Shown in pieces: positions 11,141 through 22,422 of a stretch of 64,000 bases of DNA; the stretch's first letter is position 1, and every line of letters begins with the position of its first letter. The notes under the pieces were generated by a model, which did no database searches, was not told the DNA's origin, and saw only the letters and a list, made by a program, of their open reading frames with translations. A program made the translations under genes and the position numbers. Origin of the DNA: Nelumbo lutea (taxonomy: Eukaryota > Streptophyta > Magnoliopsida > Proteales > Nelumbonaceae); NCBI GenBank assembly GCA_022828595.1, contig JAKGHH010000002.1, forward strand, positions 73,132,383 to 73,196,382, read 5' to 3'.

Positions 11141-12535
11141 AAAGATGATCCAAGATCTAGAGGTAAATAGTAGGATGTTGGGAAGAATAAGGTGTCAGGG
11201 ATGAGACTAGATGAGGAGATGAGAGTAGAACTCTTTGAGAATAAAGGACAAAATGATGTTAGGGTTAGAATGCTCAACTACTTAGATTAATGGAATAGTT
11301 GGAGCTGAAGAAACTGATGATAAAATGACTCCGAAGGTATCAAATGACTCGAATGATTTGAATTATCTAAATGAGCCCATTTATGTCATGAACCCTTGTA
11401 TTTATAGAAAAGAAAAGGCTTACTTCCTGTATGGGCAAAGATCAAGAATTTCAGAATATTCCTTACGTGGTTAGGGGCTCTAATCCCTAAGTTGCTCCGA
11501 TGAGGACAAGTGTCAAGCTGTGATGTAAGGAATACATTCACTTTGATTACCACACCCTCAGGCTCCTACCACGTGTCGTTTCAAGGGAAATAAGATTTGC
11601 CATACAAACAACTTTTTTTAGTTATTCACTCCTTAATTAGATTGCAATTTGCTCTATTACTTTGTCTTTACATCTCACAAAGGGTATCCACGATTCAGGT
11701 CTGAGTGTAAAGAGTGCCCTCCTTAGACAAGTGCTACAAACCAGACGACCTCAGATCTCGTAATCCTGATTCTTGTAGGAGCAGCAACAGAACCTGAACC
11801 AGAGTTGAAATTCCTAAACCATAGCGTAAGTTGAATCTCCAAACTGCTTCAGAACCTCCTTTCTTTCAGTTGTAGATGCTTGATCAGTTATGCTCAATTT
11901 GGAAGGAGTATAAATGCAAATACATATAAAATAATACAAAATACAACATTTTACACTCTATATATTTGTATTTATACTCCTCCAAACCGAGAATTAGGGA
12001 TTATCTTGAGCTGATAACTGTGGCCATGCAGCTTCAAATCCGAAGGCGGCCACTTTGTCCAAAAAAAATAAAACCTTACCGGTCTACCTTAGAGGACCAA
12101 CATTGGATAATGGCTTTTTATGCATCATCAGTTTGGTTGCATATGCTTCATACTCATCAATTGCAGCTCGCACGATGATGATTCGGAGGCGGAATAACCT
12201 CTCGATGACAAAATACGCCAACTTCCACCAACCACCGGAAAGAAAACCGAAAAGGAGAGGTGAGGAGTCTTGAGTGTTTATACTTGATCCTAACCTCTGT
12301 AAATCGACATTCTTTGCCCAAACGTATTCGGTATTCGTAACCTTCTTAGACGATTCCAACTAGGTCGGTACCACAGCTTTATCCAAGCTCTGAGCAAGCG
12401 CCAATGACAACGACTGAGGCGGGTCTGACCCTCTCAGCCTCCCCATCTACTACTAAGGAGTGAGTAGTCATGGGAGGACTCACCATCAAACATCAATGGA
12501 GGAGATCATGCTCTGAAGAGTTTGAATAAGAGTTC
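11141..12535. other. Spacer, no gene seen
   Basis: No recognisable domain. A minus-strand open stretch (12359-12084) ending in a Leu/Ile-rich segment has no match I know. One MITE at 11892-11991. Confidence 0.4.
11892..11991. repeat. Short MITE (GGCTCAGTTTGGAA family)
   Basis: Starts GCTCAATTTGGAAGGAGTAT and ends TATACTCCTCCAAACCGAG, nearly perfect inverted ends; centre is AT-rich with AAATAATACAAAATAC. Clearest member of the family also found at 6034-6132 and 59378-59470. Confidence 0.7.
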
Positions 12536-13375
12536 TGATGAAGTGCTTTTTGGCAGTATCCTGTTGTTCGGATTACTTTCAGGTGGCTGATGATTCATAG
12601 ACCGAAGTGGAGGATTTTTTCTAGACGAGGACTTGAATGCCAAGCTGGGGGGTAGATTGGGTGTCGGGCTAGGTTGATTGTTGAGTTGGATGGCTCTTCA
12701 GAGAAACTTGCAAGGAATCAATTTTAGAGGACCCAGGGTGGCTAACCCGGCGAGGTTGCTCTGATGATTAAGTTAGTACTCTCGTAGTAGGTTGCAAGCC
12801 AAAAAACGAGAAAGTATGAAATCTAAAATGTGCTTACTCGCCTCTCCTTTGTGTCTTTGGGGTTAGTGCTTTTATATAGGCATTGTTCAGTGTGGGCCTC
12901 ACGCACCGCATCCGAGATTTCCAGGAAGTCATGCCTAACCGATCCGAAATCCTCGGAGGTAACCACCATGCAGGTTGACCACCCTCTGAAACATTTGGTA
13001 CGTAGGCCAACTTCCGAGAAACGTAGGAGTGTCGGGATATGCATGCCGAATTTGTTGGAGAGCATGTCTCGCAGGTTGCCACCTGGACCTCAGTCGGGCT
13101 GGCACACCCTGGAAGGAGGTCACTCCTCGTGTCGATGTCACTTTAGCCAGTGACGAGGTGCTACAGGTTGGCCCTAGATGAGGTTCTTCTAGCTGACCTG
13201 AGTTGTGGTCGAGGTTGCCAGGTTGGCGGTGAAGGCAGGTTGTCATGTCAGGGCAAAGAGAAACTGCAATCTGTGACTCCAAGTCATCGCTTAGGTGGTG
13301 TCCATGTGTCATCTAACTGCTCCAAGATGCCATGTGTCACACAATGTCACTAGAGGGCCAAATCCGCCCTCACCA
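12536..13375 (-). repeat. 3' LTR of the deleted Tat-like element
   Basis: Runs TGGTGAGGGC...CTTCATCA on the minus strand (840 bp). Matches 15053-15810 along most of its length with scattered differences and one larger indel (near 12860-12890). Divergence is clear by eye, so insertion is not recent. Confidence 0.65.
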
Positions 13376-13543
13376 ATTGCCCCCCCATTCCCGAGCTAAA
13401 AGTAGCTCGACAAAGGGAGTAGATCACTCCTTTTGGCCCGGAATGACTGATTTGATAAGCTCTTAATCATAAGCGTCGGTCCAATTTGCTTCTCACGTCG
13501 GAAGAGTCCAAGTGTTTGTAGCCTTACACAAGACCTCATCGTC

Positions 13544-13915
13544 TTGATTATCGGGGCACGAGAGCGAATTCATCCGCCCGAGGAGAGGTGGAGTAGGTAC
13601 CCCGAGGGCATCTACCTTATTAGGGATGCAACCATCAAGGGGTTCTATAGTCCAACTAAGTACCTCAAGAGTAAAGCCCATCATGCCATCCTCAAAAAGG
13701 GGTTCTATGTGGTTGTTTTATCAAGTCGCTCCACCTACGTAGACTTCAACGCAGTGTTTCTTGAGCTGGTTCTCAAAAGAGTAGCCAGCGAGTTTGATGC
13801 GGAGCCTAAAACTGAGCTGGAGGTCGACCATGAAGAGATCGGCCAAGTTTGCGTCCATTATGATGCTGAAAGCGAACTAGTCTTTCCTTTGTTTCTCTTT
13901 CTTGTGCTGAATTAG
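13544..13915 (+). pseudogene. Antisense open frame inside the Tat-like element
   Basis: A 123-residue frame on the strand opposite to the element, placed between its internal region and 3' LTR. It reads like real protein (YPEGIYLIRDATIKGFYS, AHHAILKKGFYVVV, acidic EPKTELEVDHEEIGQV) but I do not recognise a domain. Tat-lineage elements are known to carry an antisense frame at this position, so this may be its remnant; a pyrimidine-rich, intron-like tract follows at 13916-13970. Confidence 0.35.
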
Positions 13916-14409
13916 TTTTCCTTCTTCCGCTTCTTTTTCTTCTTTTTCTCTTTCTTCTTCTACACACTAATGAGGTTGAGGCGGAATGGTATGTACCCGA
14001 CCTGTCTGCACACCAATGGGGCTGAACGCGAACTACTTTTTATTCCACCCATTCCGAAGAGGCGACTGGGTCATATGGATGTTTAGCGCTGAGGTCACTA
14101 TTTGTTCGGTGCTCTGGCCCTTGGGCTTTGGTAGCAACTCATACTCCACTTCCCATAATATTCTTTAGCCGATGTGCGGCTTGACCTCTTCGCCTAAGTG
14201 GGTGGTCATTCTGTGGTAACTTCTCATATGGCTGTTTCTACGTCATCCTGTGGGATTATCTTCTTGGGTGAGTGCTTGTGAGACCACAACATACATGTTC
14301 TGCCTCCCTTGTGAGGGATGTTTGATACATAAAGTTGTTGTCAGCATGAGTCGATAGTTCAAGCCACGACTGCACTGCATCAGCCTCGTAGTGACGCCGA
14401 TCATCCACT

Positions 14410-14590
14410 CCTACAAGAAGCCACTGGGAGCTTGACCTGCGGGGGCAGCACTACTGACTTTAGGTCACCAACTCGCACGGGAGCCTTGGAAAGGCTCGAC
14501 GTGCAAGGGCGTCCATGCAGTCCGTTGGTCACCGATTCCCGCGGGAGCCACGAAGAGCTTGACTCGTAGAGGCGACCTCGCGAAACATGG
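14410..14590. repeat. Degenerate tandem repeat, about 64-bp unit
   Basis: Units share GGTCACC, then CGCACGGGAGCC or CCGCGGGAGCC, then a GAGCTTGACYYGYRGGGGCG-like block. Clear unit starts at 14462 and 14526, with a partial unit before. Tandem arrays in the non-coding part are common in Tat elements. Confidence 0.5.
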
Positions 14591-15052
14591 CTGATGAGGC
14601 CTCGTCCTAGCTGACTACTGTTGAGGATGAGTTGAGGTTGTTCTGCTGCTATTTACATTGGGCTTCTCCCATGCTCAAATCTGAAAATTCATGCTTCATC
14701 TCATAGAACTGCCATGCTTCAATCCTGGCGAGAACCACTGATGGCTCTACTGTAGGGAGAGGGGCATTCACATGCGGTAGCAGTGTATTTATCTGGGGCA
14801 CTAGGAATGAAAGGTTCGACCTGAACTTGTCTGATTGTCACAAGGAGTTCTCAAGGTTCATAATAGATGTTCTTGCCCCCAGTAATTGATATTCGTTCTG
14901 GATGCTGGTGCTGCTCAAAAATGCTATGGAAATTAGAAAGTGAGAACTTTAATTTCTAAAAGGTGAGATCTAAGTTTTTTGGAAGATAAGGACTTAGCTT
15001 CTTAGAGGTGAGAACTTAGATTTTTGTAGCGTTTCCCACAGACGGTGCCAAT

Positions 15053-15810
15053 TGATGAAGCGCGTTTTGGCAGTACCCTGTTGTTCTGGCTACTTCCTGG
15101 TGGCCGATGACTCAGAGACCGAAGTGGAGGATTTTTGCTGGATGAGGACTTTGATGCTGAGTTGGGGGGTAGATTGAGTGCCGAGCTGGGTAGCTCTTCA
15201 GAGAAACCTGCAAGGAATCAATGTTAGAGGACCCGAGGTGGTTAACCCGTTAACCCGCCGATGTCGCTCCGATGCTTAAATTAGTGCTCTCGTAGTAGAT
15301 CGCGAGCTAAAAAATCAGAAAGTATGAGAGCTAGAATGTGCTTACTCGTCTCTCCTTTGTATCATTTGGTGTGGGCTTCACGCACCGCATCCGAGATTTC
15401 TGGGAGGTTGCCTAACCGGTTCGAGATCCCCGGAGGTAACCACCATGCACGTTGACCACCCTCCGGAACGTTTGGTACGTGGGCCAACTTCCGAGAAACG
15501 TGAGAGTGTCGAGATATGCATGTCGAATTTGTCAGCGAGCACGTCTCGCAAGTCGCCACCTGAACCTCAATCAAGCTAGCACGCCCTCGAGGGAGGTCGC
15601 TCCTCGCATTTAGGTCACTTCAGCCAATGACGAGGTGCTACAGGTCGGCCCTGGGCGAGGTGCTTCTAGCCAACCTGAGTTGTGGTCGAGGTCGCCAGGT
15701 TGGTGATAAAGGCAGGTCGCCAGGTCGGGGCGAAGAAAAACTGCGATCTAGAACTCTAAGTCATCGCTTAGGTGGTGTACATGTGTCATCCAATTGTTCC
15801 AATATGCCAA
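15053..15810 (-). repeat. 5' LTR of the deleted Tat-like element (truncated)
   Basis: Direct-repeat partner of 12536-13375. Similarity ends at ATATGCCA near 15810, about 50 bp short of the expected TG terminus. Confidence 0.65.
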
Positions 15811-17115
<1,305 letters not shown>

Positions 17116-19420
17116 AAACGAAACCATATTTCGATATAAACGGTCCAATGAATTGATATAACAATTTATAATGAAAAAAAGAGTAAAGCAATGCAATGGA
17201 CCAACTCCTTTAAGTAAGTTTTAAGAAAAGTGCAATTTGCAACAATATTAATCATCTACTTTATTCACTTAATATAGGTAGTGTTTGGTATCATTGCTGT
17301 TTTCATCTGAATTATTTTAACTTTTTTGATATAAATTAGTGAGAGATATGTATTGTTACATCACATACGAAAGTCGCCTCAGCTAGAATAATTAGATATA
17401 ACTTCTATGGAGTAAGAAACAACAATTTAGCGTTTTAACTATTAACACTAGGGGTGTTCATGGTCCAGTTCGGTGCGGTTTGGAGAAGATCTCAAGCCAA
17501 ATCAGTAAATTACGGTTTGAGAAATTTTTAAACCAAATCAAACAGTTTTGGTATGGAAACCAAGCCGTTTTATTACGATTTGGTGTGGTTTCAACTATAA
17601 ATGTCAATGATCAGTGCTGCACATGCATTTTTAAGACAAAAGCCTATTTAAACTATAAACAACCTCAACTAACAGTTGTGCGCCAATTTGTGTCGATCAA
17701 CCCAAAACATTTCAGGTAGAAACAGCAATGCTATCAAACACAACCACAGTATTCCAGTTTTCCCTTTCTCTTTTTGGGGATAGTCCAATTTGTTTCATAT
17801 CAAACTCTTTTTTAGCAGTCTGTGTCAGTTTCTATCCATTTGTCACCATTTTTCTTTAGAAAGTAGTCCCATGTCCAAGACAGTAGCTGTATGTTTACCT
17901 CCATGTAAGAGGCCTACAATTGACTTTAAAATAAGCTTCTCAATTGTTGCATTCATTGGTTTCTCTTCCATCCAAATTCTTTCCTAATTTGTGAATAATT
18001 CTGCTTCTTGTTTTGAATTCACAGCAGAATTGCATTTTCCCTTGGCATGGCATACAAAAGAAATGTTGACAAAATATTTCTCAATGCTGAAACAATTATC
18101 AAGTTTTGAGTCCCTTTTGCGGATGGGTTGATCCTCATGGATAGGAAAATGGGGATGGAGGAAAAAGTTTAGCAATAAAAATTTTACCATCAATCCATTG
18201 AGTATGGGCCTTGACATATGGCATTTGGGAATATCTGTAGGCATACATCAAAGTTGAAGAATGTTAGAGAATATGTTCAAATTGACCTTTAATGGCAACT
18301 TAATCAACAAACTTATTTAAAGGAACCAGAACCTTGAGTCCAATGATGTCAGCCACTTGGGAGCTCCACCAATCAATAGGAACACACAGCATAAACATCT
18401 CTAAAAGGTATTCTTAGCACAATATTCTCATCTTAAGGTTCTGATTCCCATGAAAAATGGGCTTAAAAAGAAAAAAGGTGATCAAGGAAAGAGTAAGGAA
18501 TATCCATGGAATTGGCCTTTAGATGAAGGAAAGCACTTAACGAACTTGAAAACTGGCAGTGGGAAGAATATATGATCTCATCTCCCTAAAGAATGTATGC
18601 TTTTGTGACTTTCATATGTTTTCTATTGGCTAAACACCCACAAAATTCACCAAGTATCACGAAAGATGGCCAGAATCAGCATCAACAGGTAGAGTTCATT
18701 TTTATCTAGTCTAGGTTAGGAAAAATGTCCTAGTTTGTTTTCAGTGTAATTTCACTTGTACCGGTGCAATGTATGGGAGTGTAAATAAGTTGAACGTAAA
18801 TTCTGATTTATTTTTGTTGTAAATTGTACTTCTTTGTTCTGTTTGTTTGCAGTGCAAATGAAGTAGAATAAAATCTCAAGCAAAGTAAAGCGAAACCCCA
18901 AGAAAAATTGAATCAGAAATTGCACACTTATAATTTGCACTGCCCAATGTAGTTGAAATTAAATCCTTTTTGTGCTTCGAAATATGCACATATGATATAA
19001 CATTTGAAAGACAAGACGTTAAAATGAATGACAAAATAATAGAAACACAATAATATCGTACGTCTTCCTGGCTTCATAAAAAGAAAACAAAAAACAATAT
19101 TACTGTCTACCACAAAATTCATCCTTTAGTTGTGGCACGGCCCAGACTGCAAAATTTTGGGCTTGGGCCTATGTCTTATGGGTTCACACTTTGTCCTTTG
19201 CTATTTTTAGTGTGGGAAAATGTGAATTAGGTTGTCAGGAGGGATTTGAATACTTTAGATCAAATAGTTGTTGGATGGTGATGATTCGGTGGATTAAGGC
19301 TTGAAATAGAAGATGATATAACAGGAATGAAACGGTTGAATTGAGAGAAGGCTGGCAGGATGCTTGATGCAGAGGATCCCAAATTCCCAATACTCTTTTG
19401 CTCCATCTAGAAATTTAAAG
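17116..19420. other. AT-rich spacer
   Basis: No gene seen. From 17453 a segment begins AGGGGTGTTCATGGTCCAGT and continues with GGTGCGGTTTGG, a pattern of dispersed plant repeats whose ends read GGGGTGTTCA; the inverted form GTGAACACCCCT occurs at about 34932. Confidence 0.4.
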
Positions 19421-19997
19421 TACAGTGCTCGTTTGGGCGGGCTGAAGCCTAGAGGTCATTTGGGCCCATTACTCTTTTGCTTCATACTCAATCAAGTGTT
19501 GTGCTAAGATTCAGTTAAGTTGATTCAATTAATTGGAAAGAACTCTGGATAAGCTATTAAAAGACGCTGAAGCCGACAGGTCTTGAAATTACCAACTGAC
19601 GACTGATTTGGGCTCTCTAGGGTTTTCACCAAACATAGCTTATAGGTTATCCATGTGGGGTCTACCTAGGAAAGCCAGAAGCCACTGTTCTTCAGCCCTC
19701 CGAGAAGGTCACTCAAGCATTTGAAAGGCTGTCCACTTCAACCTATTTGAATAGCTTCTCAAAGTAGCTGAACCAGCTTAGTGCCCGTTTGAGAGGGCTG
19801 AAGTGCAGTGGCTTCTGGCTTTTGAAAGTGGTCGATCTCTACATCAACAGCCTTTAAGTTAAGTTACATTTGACGAAAAACTTGACTGGCCCAAATGGGA
19901 TGCCAGTCGATCATATTTTTGGGCTGTCCGCTTCAGCCTCTTTAGTTTAGATAGCTTATTTGGAATGCCTCAAAACAGCTGATCCAGCTTAACTGAA
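19421..19997. repeat. Two related MITE copies, head to tail
   Basis: Left ends GTGCTCGTTTGGGCGGGCTG (19421) and GTGCCCGTTTGAGAGGGCTG (19781) match, and right ends AGCTGAACCAGCTTA (to about 19780) and AGCTGATCCAGCTTAACTGA (to about 19997) match. The right part of copy one (AGCCAGAAGCCACTG, 19673) is the inverted complement of the left part of copy two (CAGTGGCTTCTGGCT), so the pair can fold on itself. Confidence 0.5.
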
Positions 19998-20417
19998 TGT
20001 TCAGGTCAGCTTAATTGAATGTTCAGGAAAAATATCAAAGCTGGTAACTTGAATTTTTGTCCTTATTGTAGACATTGTTTGGCTGCTGAATCCAAAGAAT
20101 TAGAGTTAAAAAGAACAATGAATTGGAAGGACGGTGTGATGACAAATTTTGTGAGGACTGAATCCGATGATCCCAAGAGTCTCCGCTACAATGAGCCAAA
20201 CACCCCACCAATCATTTGATTAAAGGCTGAGGATACCAACACCTTTCGATGCTATCTATCGATATTGTTGTGAGATGCTTTCGGCTTTTCCTCAGAGAGG
20301 TTAACAACTCATAATTGTTTATCTCTTCTTTCTGGCCTGGTGCACAATGTTGCGTCTTGGAGATGCCGGGGCTGGTGTTTCCGTGACCCTGAATTGATGA
20401 CAGTGAGAAACGTAGTT

Positions 20418-20570
20418 TCTAGAGGTATAAATCGGGCTGACATGACATGGCCCACGGGCAGCTCGTGCCCATGTTACTGGCTGAGCTGGTCCATAAGTTG
20501 AGCCTTGGGCCAGACCAGACCAGACCAGACCACAGACCAGATCAACCATGAGAGGTATATACCATCAGGT
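20418..20570. repeat. hAT-like non-autonomous fragment
   Basis: Begins AGAGGTATAAATCGGGCTGA and ends CATGAGAGGTATATACC, with GGCCC-rich subterminal motifs between and a GACCA tandem run (about 20513-20533). The layout matches 59783-59960, which begins TAGGTGTAAATCGGCCACGG and ends ATGAGAGGTC, and the terminus of the hAT at 48156. Confidence 0.4.
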
Positions 20571-21255
20571 TGCAACTTGCAAGGGGGCACGGCCCAATTT
20601 ACAGTTATAGCGGTTTCTGGTCGCCCAATCCAAGGTGGCTTGGTCGGTTGGTCCCACCATCCTATAGAACTTCCCTTTGCGTGGCATTTACGTTGACTCT
20701 TCTAATGTCAGATTGAAATATCTACGTAATATATAAATGATTATCGCATCTTTTTTAAGGACGTTGAATCCACACAGCGGCTTCTAGCCTTGTAAAGCGA
20801 GCCTCTGTGCTGTCTGTCCCCATGAAAACACCTGAAAACCCAAATTCACCTCAATAATTTTCATTCAACCAATGAAACTACAGCTTCCTTTAAAATCGGC
20901 GCTCAACCAAAGCTGAAGCCTCGTCTAATGCCGAGTGCCGACTGTAGCCCGAGAAAGCCCCAAATTGTCATGGCACGGGTAAATCTGCAGCGGAAGGAAT
21001 GCGGAATGCAATAATGTGTAAGGGTCATGTGCAACTTATTGAATAGTTCCACCAAGATCAATAGTATTGGACCATAACCTCATTGTGTATGACCGAAACT
21101 CTGTACATGAGAGGCATGACAAAGGGGAAAGGCCATGATGTAAAGTGTAGCACTGATGATGCAAGGCACATGTGCCAATATTGTGTAAAGCAACCGCTGT
21201 GCCTGTAATACACCCATGCACTGTAGGCAATAAGGAATAATTCGATGAAAAACCT

Positions 21256-21430
21256 CCCCTTAATGCATTGCACAATGCCAATGCATTGCACAATGCCTGT
21301 AACACACCCTTAATGCATTGCACAATGCCTGTAACACACGAGATTGGCAAAATGTAAAAGCATACTTAAGCCAGATCTGCATGAAAATCCTCCCCTTAAT
21401 GCATTGCACAATGCCAATCCATACACTGTT
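21256..21430. repeat. Repeated near-palindrome GCATTGCACAATGC
   Basis: TGCATTGCACAATGCC occurs four times (about 21263, 21280, 21313, 21400), partly with TGTAACACAC or CTCCCCTTAA attached. The core is a near-perfect inverted repeat, so each unit can form a small hairpin. No known regulatory role. Confidence 0.7.
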
Positions 21431-21771
21431 CCCATGAACATATGCATGTGCCCATAAAAAACCCTGATATCCACACTAGCTATTAACTAGAGCCACAAGG
21501 GAATATTGGTCTAAGCATCTAAGAAAATTGACCACCCTTTTAAGGAATGCATAAGCTTTTAGAAGGGGCCAATAGAAAAAACATCACTTCTCTCAAAAAT
21601 CATATTGATTATATTTCCGATAATACCACTTAACGTAAGGTAAAACTAAACCTGTGTCAAACCATGACAAAGATGTTTATTGTTTTAAATACATTAATGC
21701 ATATATTAGACAAACAGCTCGGTTATTTGCAGGTGTAACGAAATTAATGGCGGATTAAAGACGGAGAGAGT

Positions 21772-21793
21772 GGGGGTGGGGGTGGGGGGGGGG
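21772..21793 (+). other. G-quadruplex-prone tract
   Basis: Two GGGGG runs separated by single T, followed by a run of eleven G. Fits the four-run G-quadruplex rule. It lies on the strand opposite to the SPATULA-like transcript, about 630 bp past its stop. Confidence 0.6.
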
Positions 21794-22422
21794 CAAATGG
21801 ACTCAAATAATCAAATTTTAGGATGATTGTCGTTTTATTGACGAGGCCAATGCAACTATCGGCATTATATACTATATAGCAGAGGAGTATTTATGCAACG
21901 CTCGTGGCTCACTGGGAAACCAATTTCTATGACGTCCCATTTCAATTTCCGAGGAGAAACATGTTGTATTAAAGATGGTTTCTCTATAATAACTGGTGCA
22001 AACAGATGGCAGGGCTCAGGGCTGCCGCCCCACCAAAAGAATGGAGGTTTTAGATTAGAAAAAGAAGCGTCACCATTTCTCCATCAACTATTCTACAAAG
22101 CAACTGCTGCAAGCACCTCCAAAGAGTGACGTTGAACTTCATAGCTCCACACTTCGAGGTGTTCGAATCCAGAGTACTGAAGACACAATTCATGAGCAAC
22201 GTGGAGAAGATGGGGTTATGTTGACAACAACTCGAGTCAGCTAGGTAATTTGAACATCACTGATGCTATCGGTGTCATCAGCTTCAAAAGTTCAGCATCT
22301 TTACTTTGTTGTCATGTGACATACTTCTGGTCTCCAAGCTGGTATAATACATAAAAAAACAAGAAACTAAGATTGTTGACTGTATAGATGAGGAAACTGA
22401 CATCTGCTTCACAATTAATCTC

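Larger units (their letters stand above)
12536..15810 (-). mobile_element. Deleted Tat-like Ty3 retroelement with two LTRs
   Basis: Two direct repeats (12536-13375 and 15053-15810) bracket 1.7 kb. On the minus strand the higher-coordinate repeat acts as 5' LTR, ending CATCA and followed by a primer-site-like TTGGCACCGTCTGTGGGAAA (complement of about 15033-15052), a form common in Tat elements. At the other end a GGGGGGGCAAT purine tract directly precedes the second LTR, which begins TGGTGAGGGC. No reverse transcriptase or integrase remains, so this is a LARD-like or deleted non-autonomous derivative. The outer end of the 5' LTR is lost at about 15810. Confidence 0.65.
20571..22422. other. Spacer downstream of the SPATULA-like gene
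   Basis: No exon recognised. Holds a short-repeat block (21256-21430) and a G-rich tract (21772-21793). The 3' UTR of the minus-strand gene should lie in the last few hundred bases before 22422. Confidence 0.4.

Noticed and set aside
17984..18244. Minus-strand frame considered as a LINE or Copia remnant
   Set aside because: No reverse transcriptase, RNase H or endonuclease motif can be matched.
20019..20219. Short frame with CPYCRHCL, zinc-finger-like
   Set aside because: Only 66 residues, no further zinc ligands in a known spacing, adjacent to MITE sequence; not supported as a gene.
21256..21430. CRISPR-like spaced repeats
   Set aside because: Only four irregularly spaced short units in a plant nuclear context; not a CRISPR array.
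22140..22170. tRNA-like GTTCGAATCC box
   Set aside because: No acceptor stem, D-arm or anticodon arm could be placed around it. Similar GTTCGA hits near 1006 and 5010 failed likewise.
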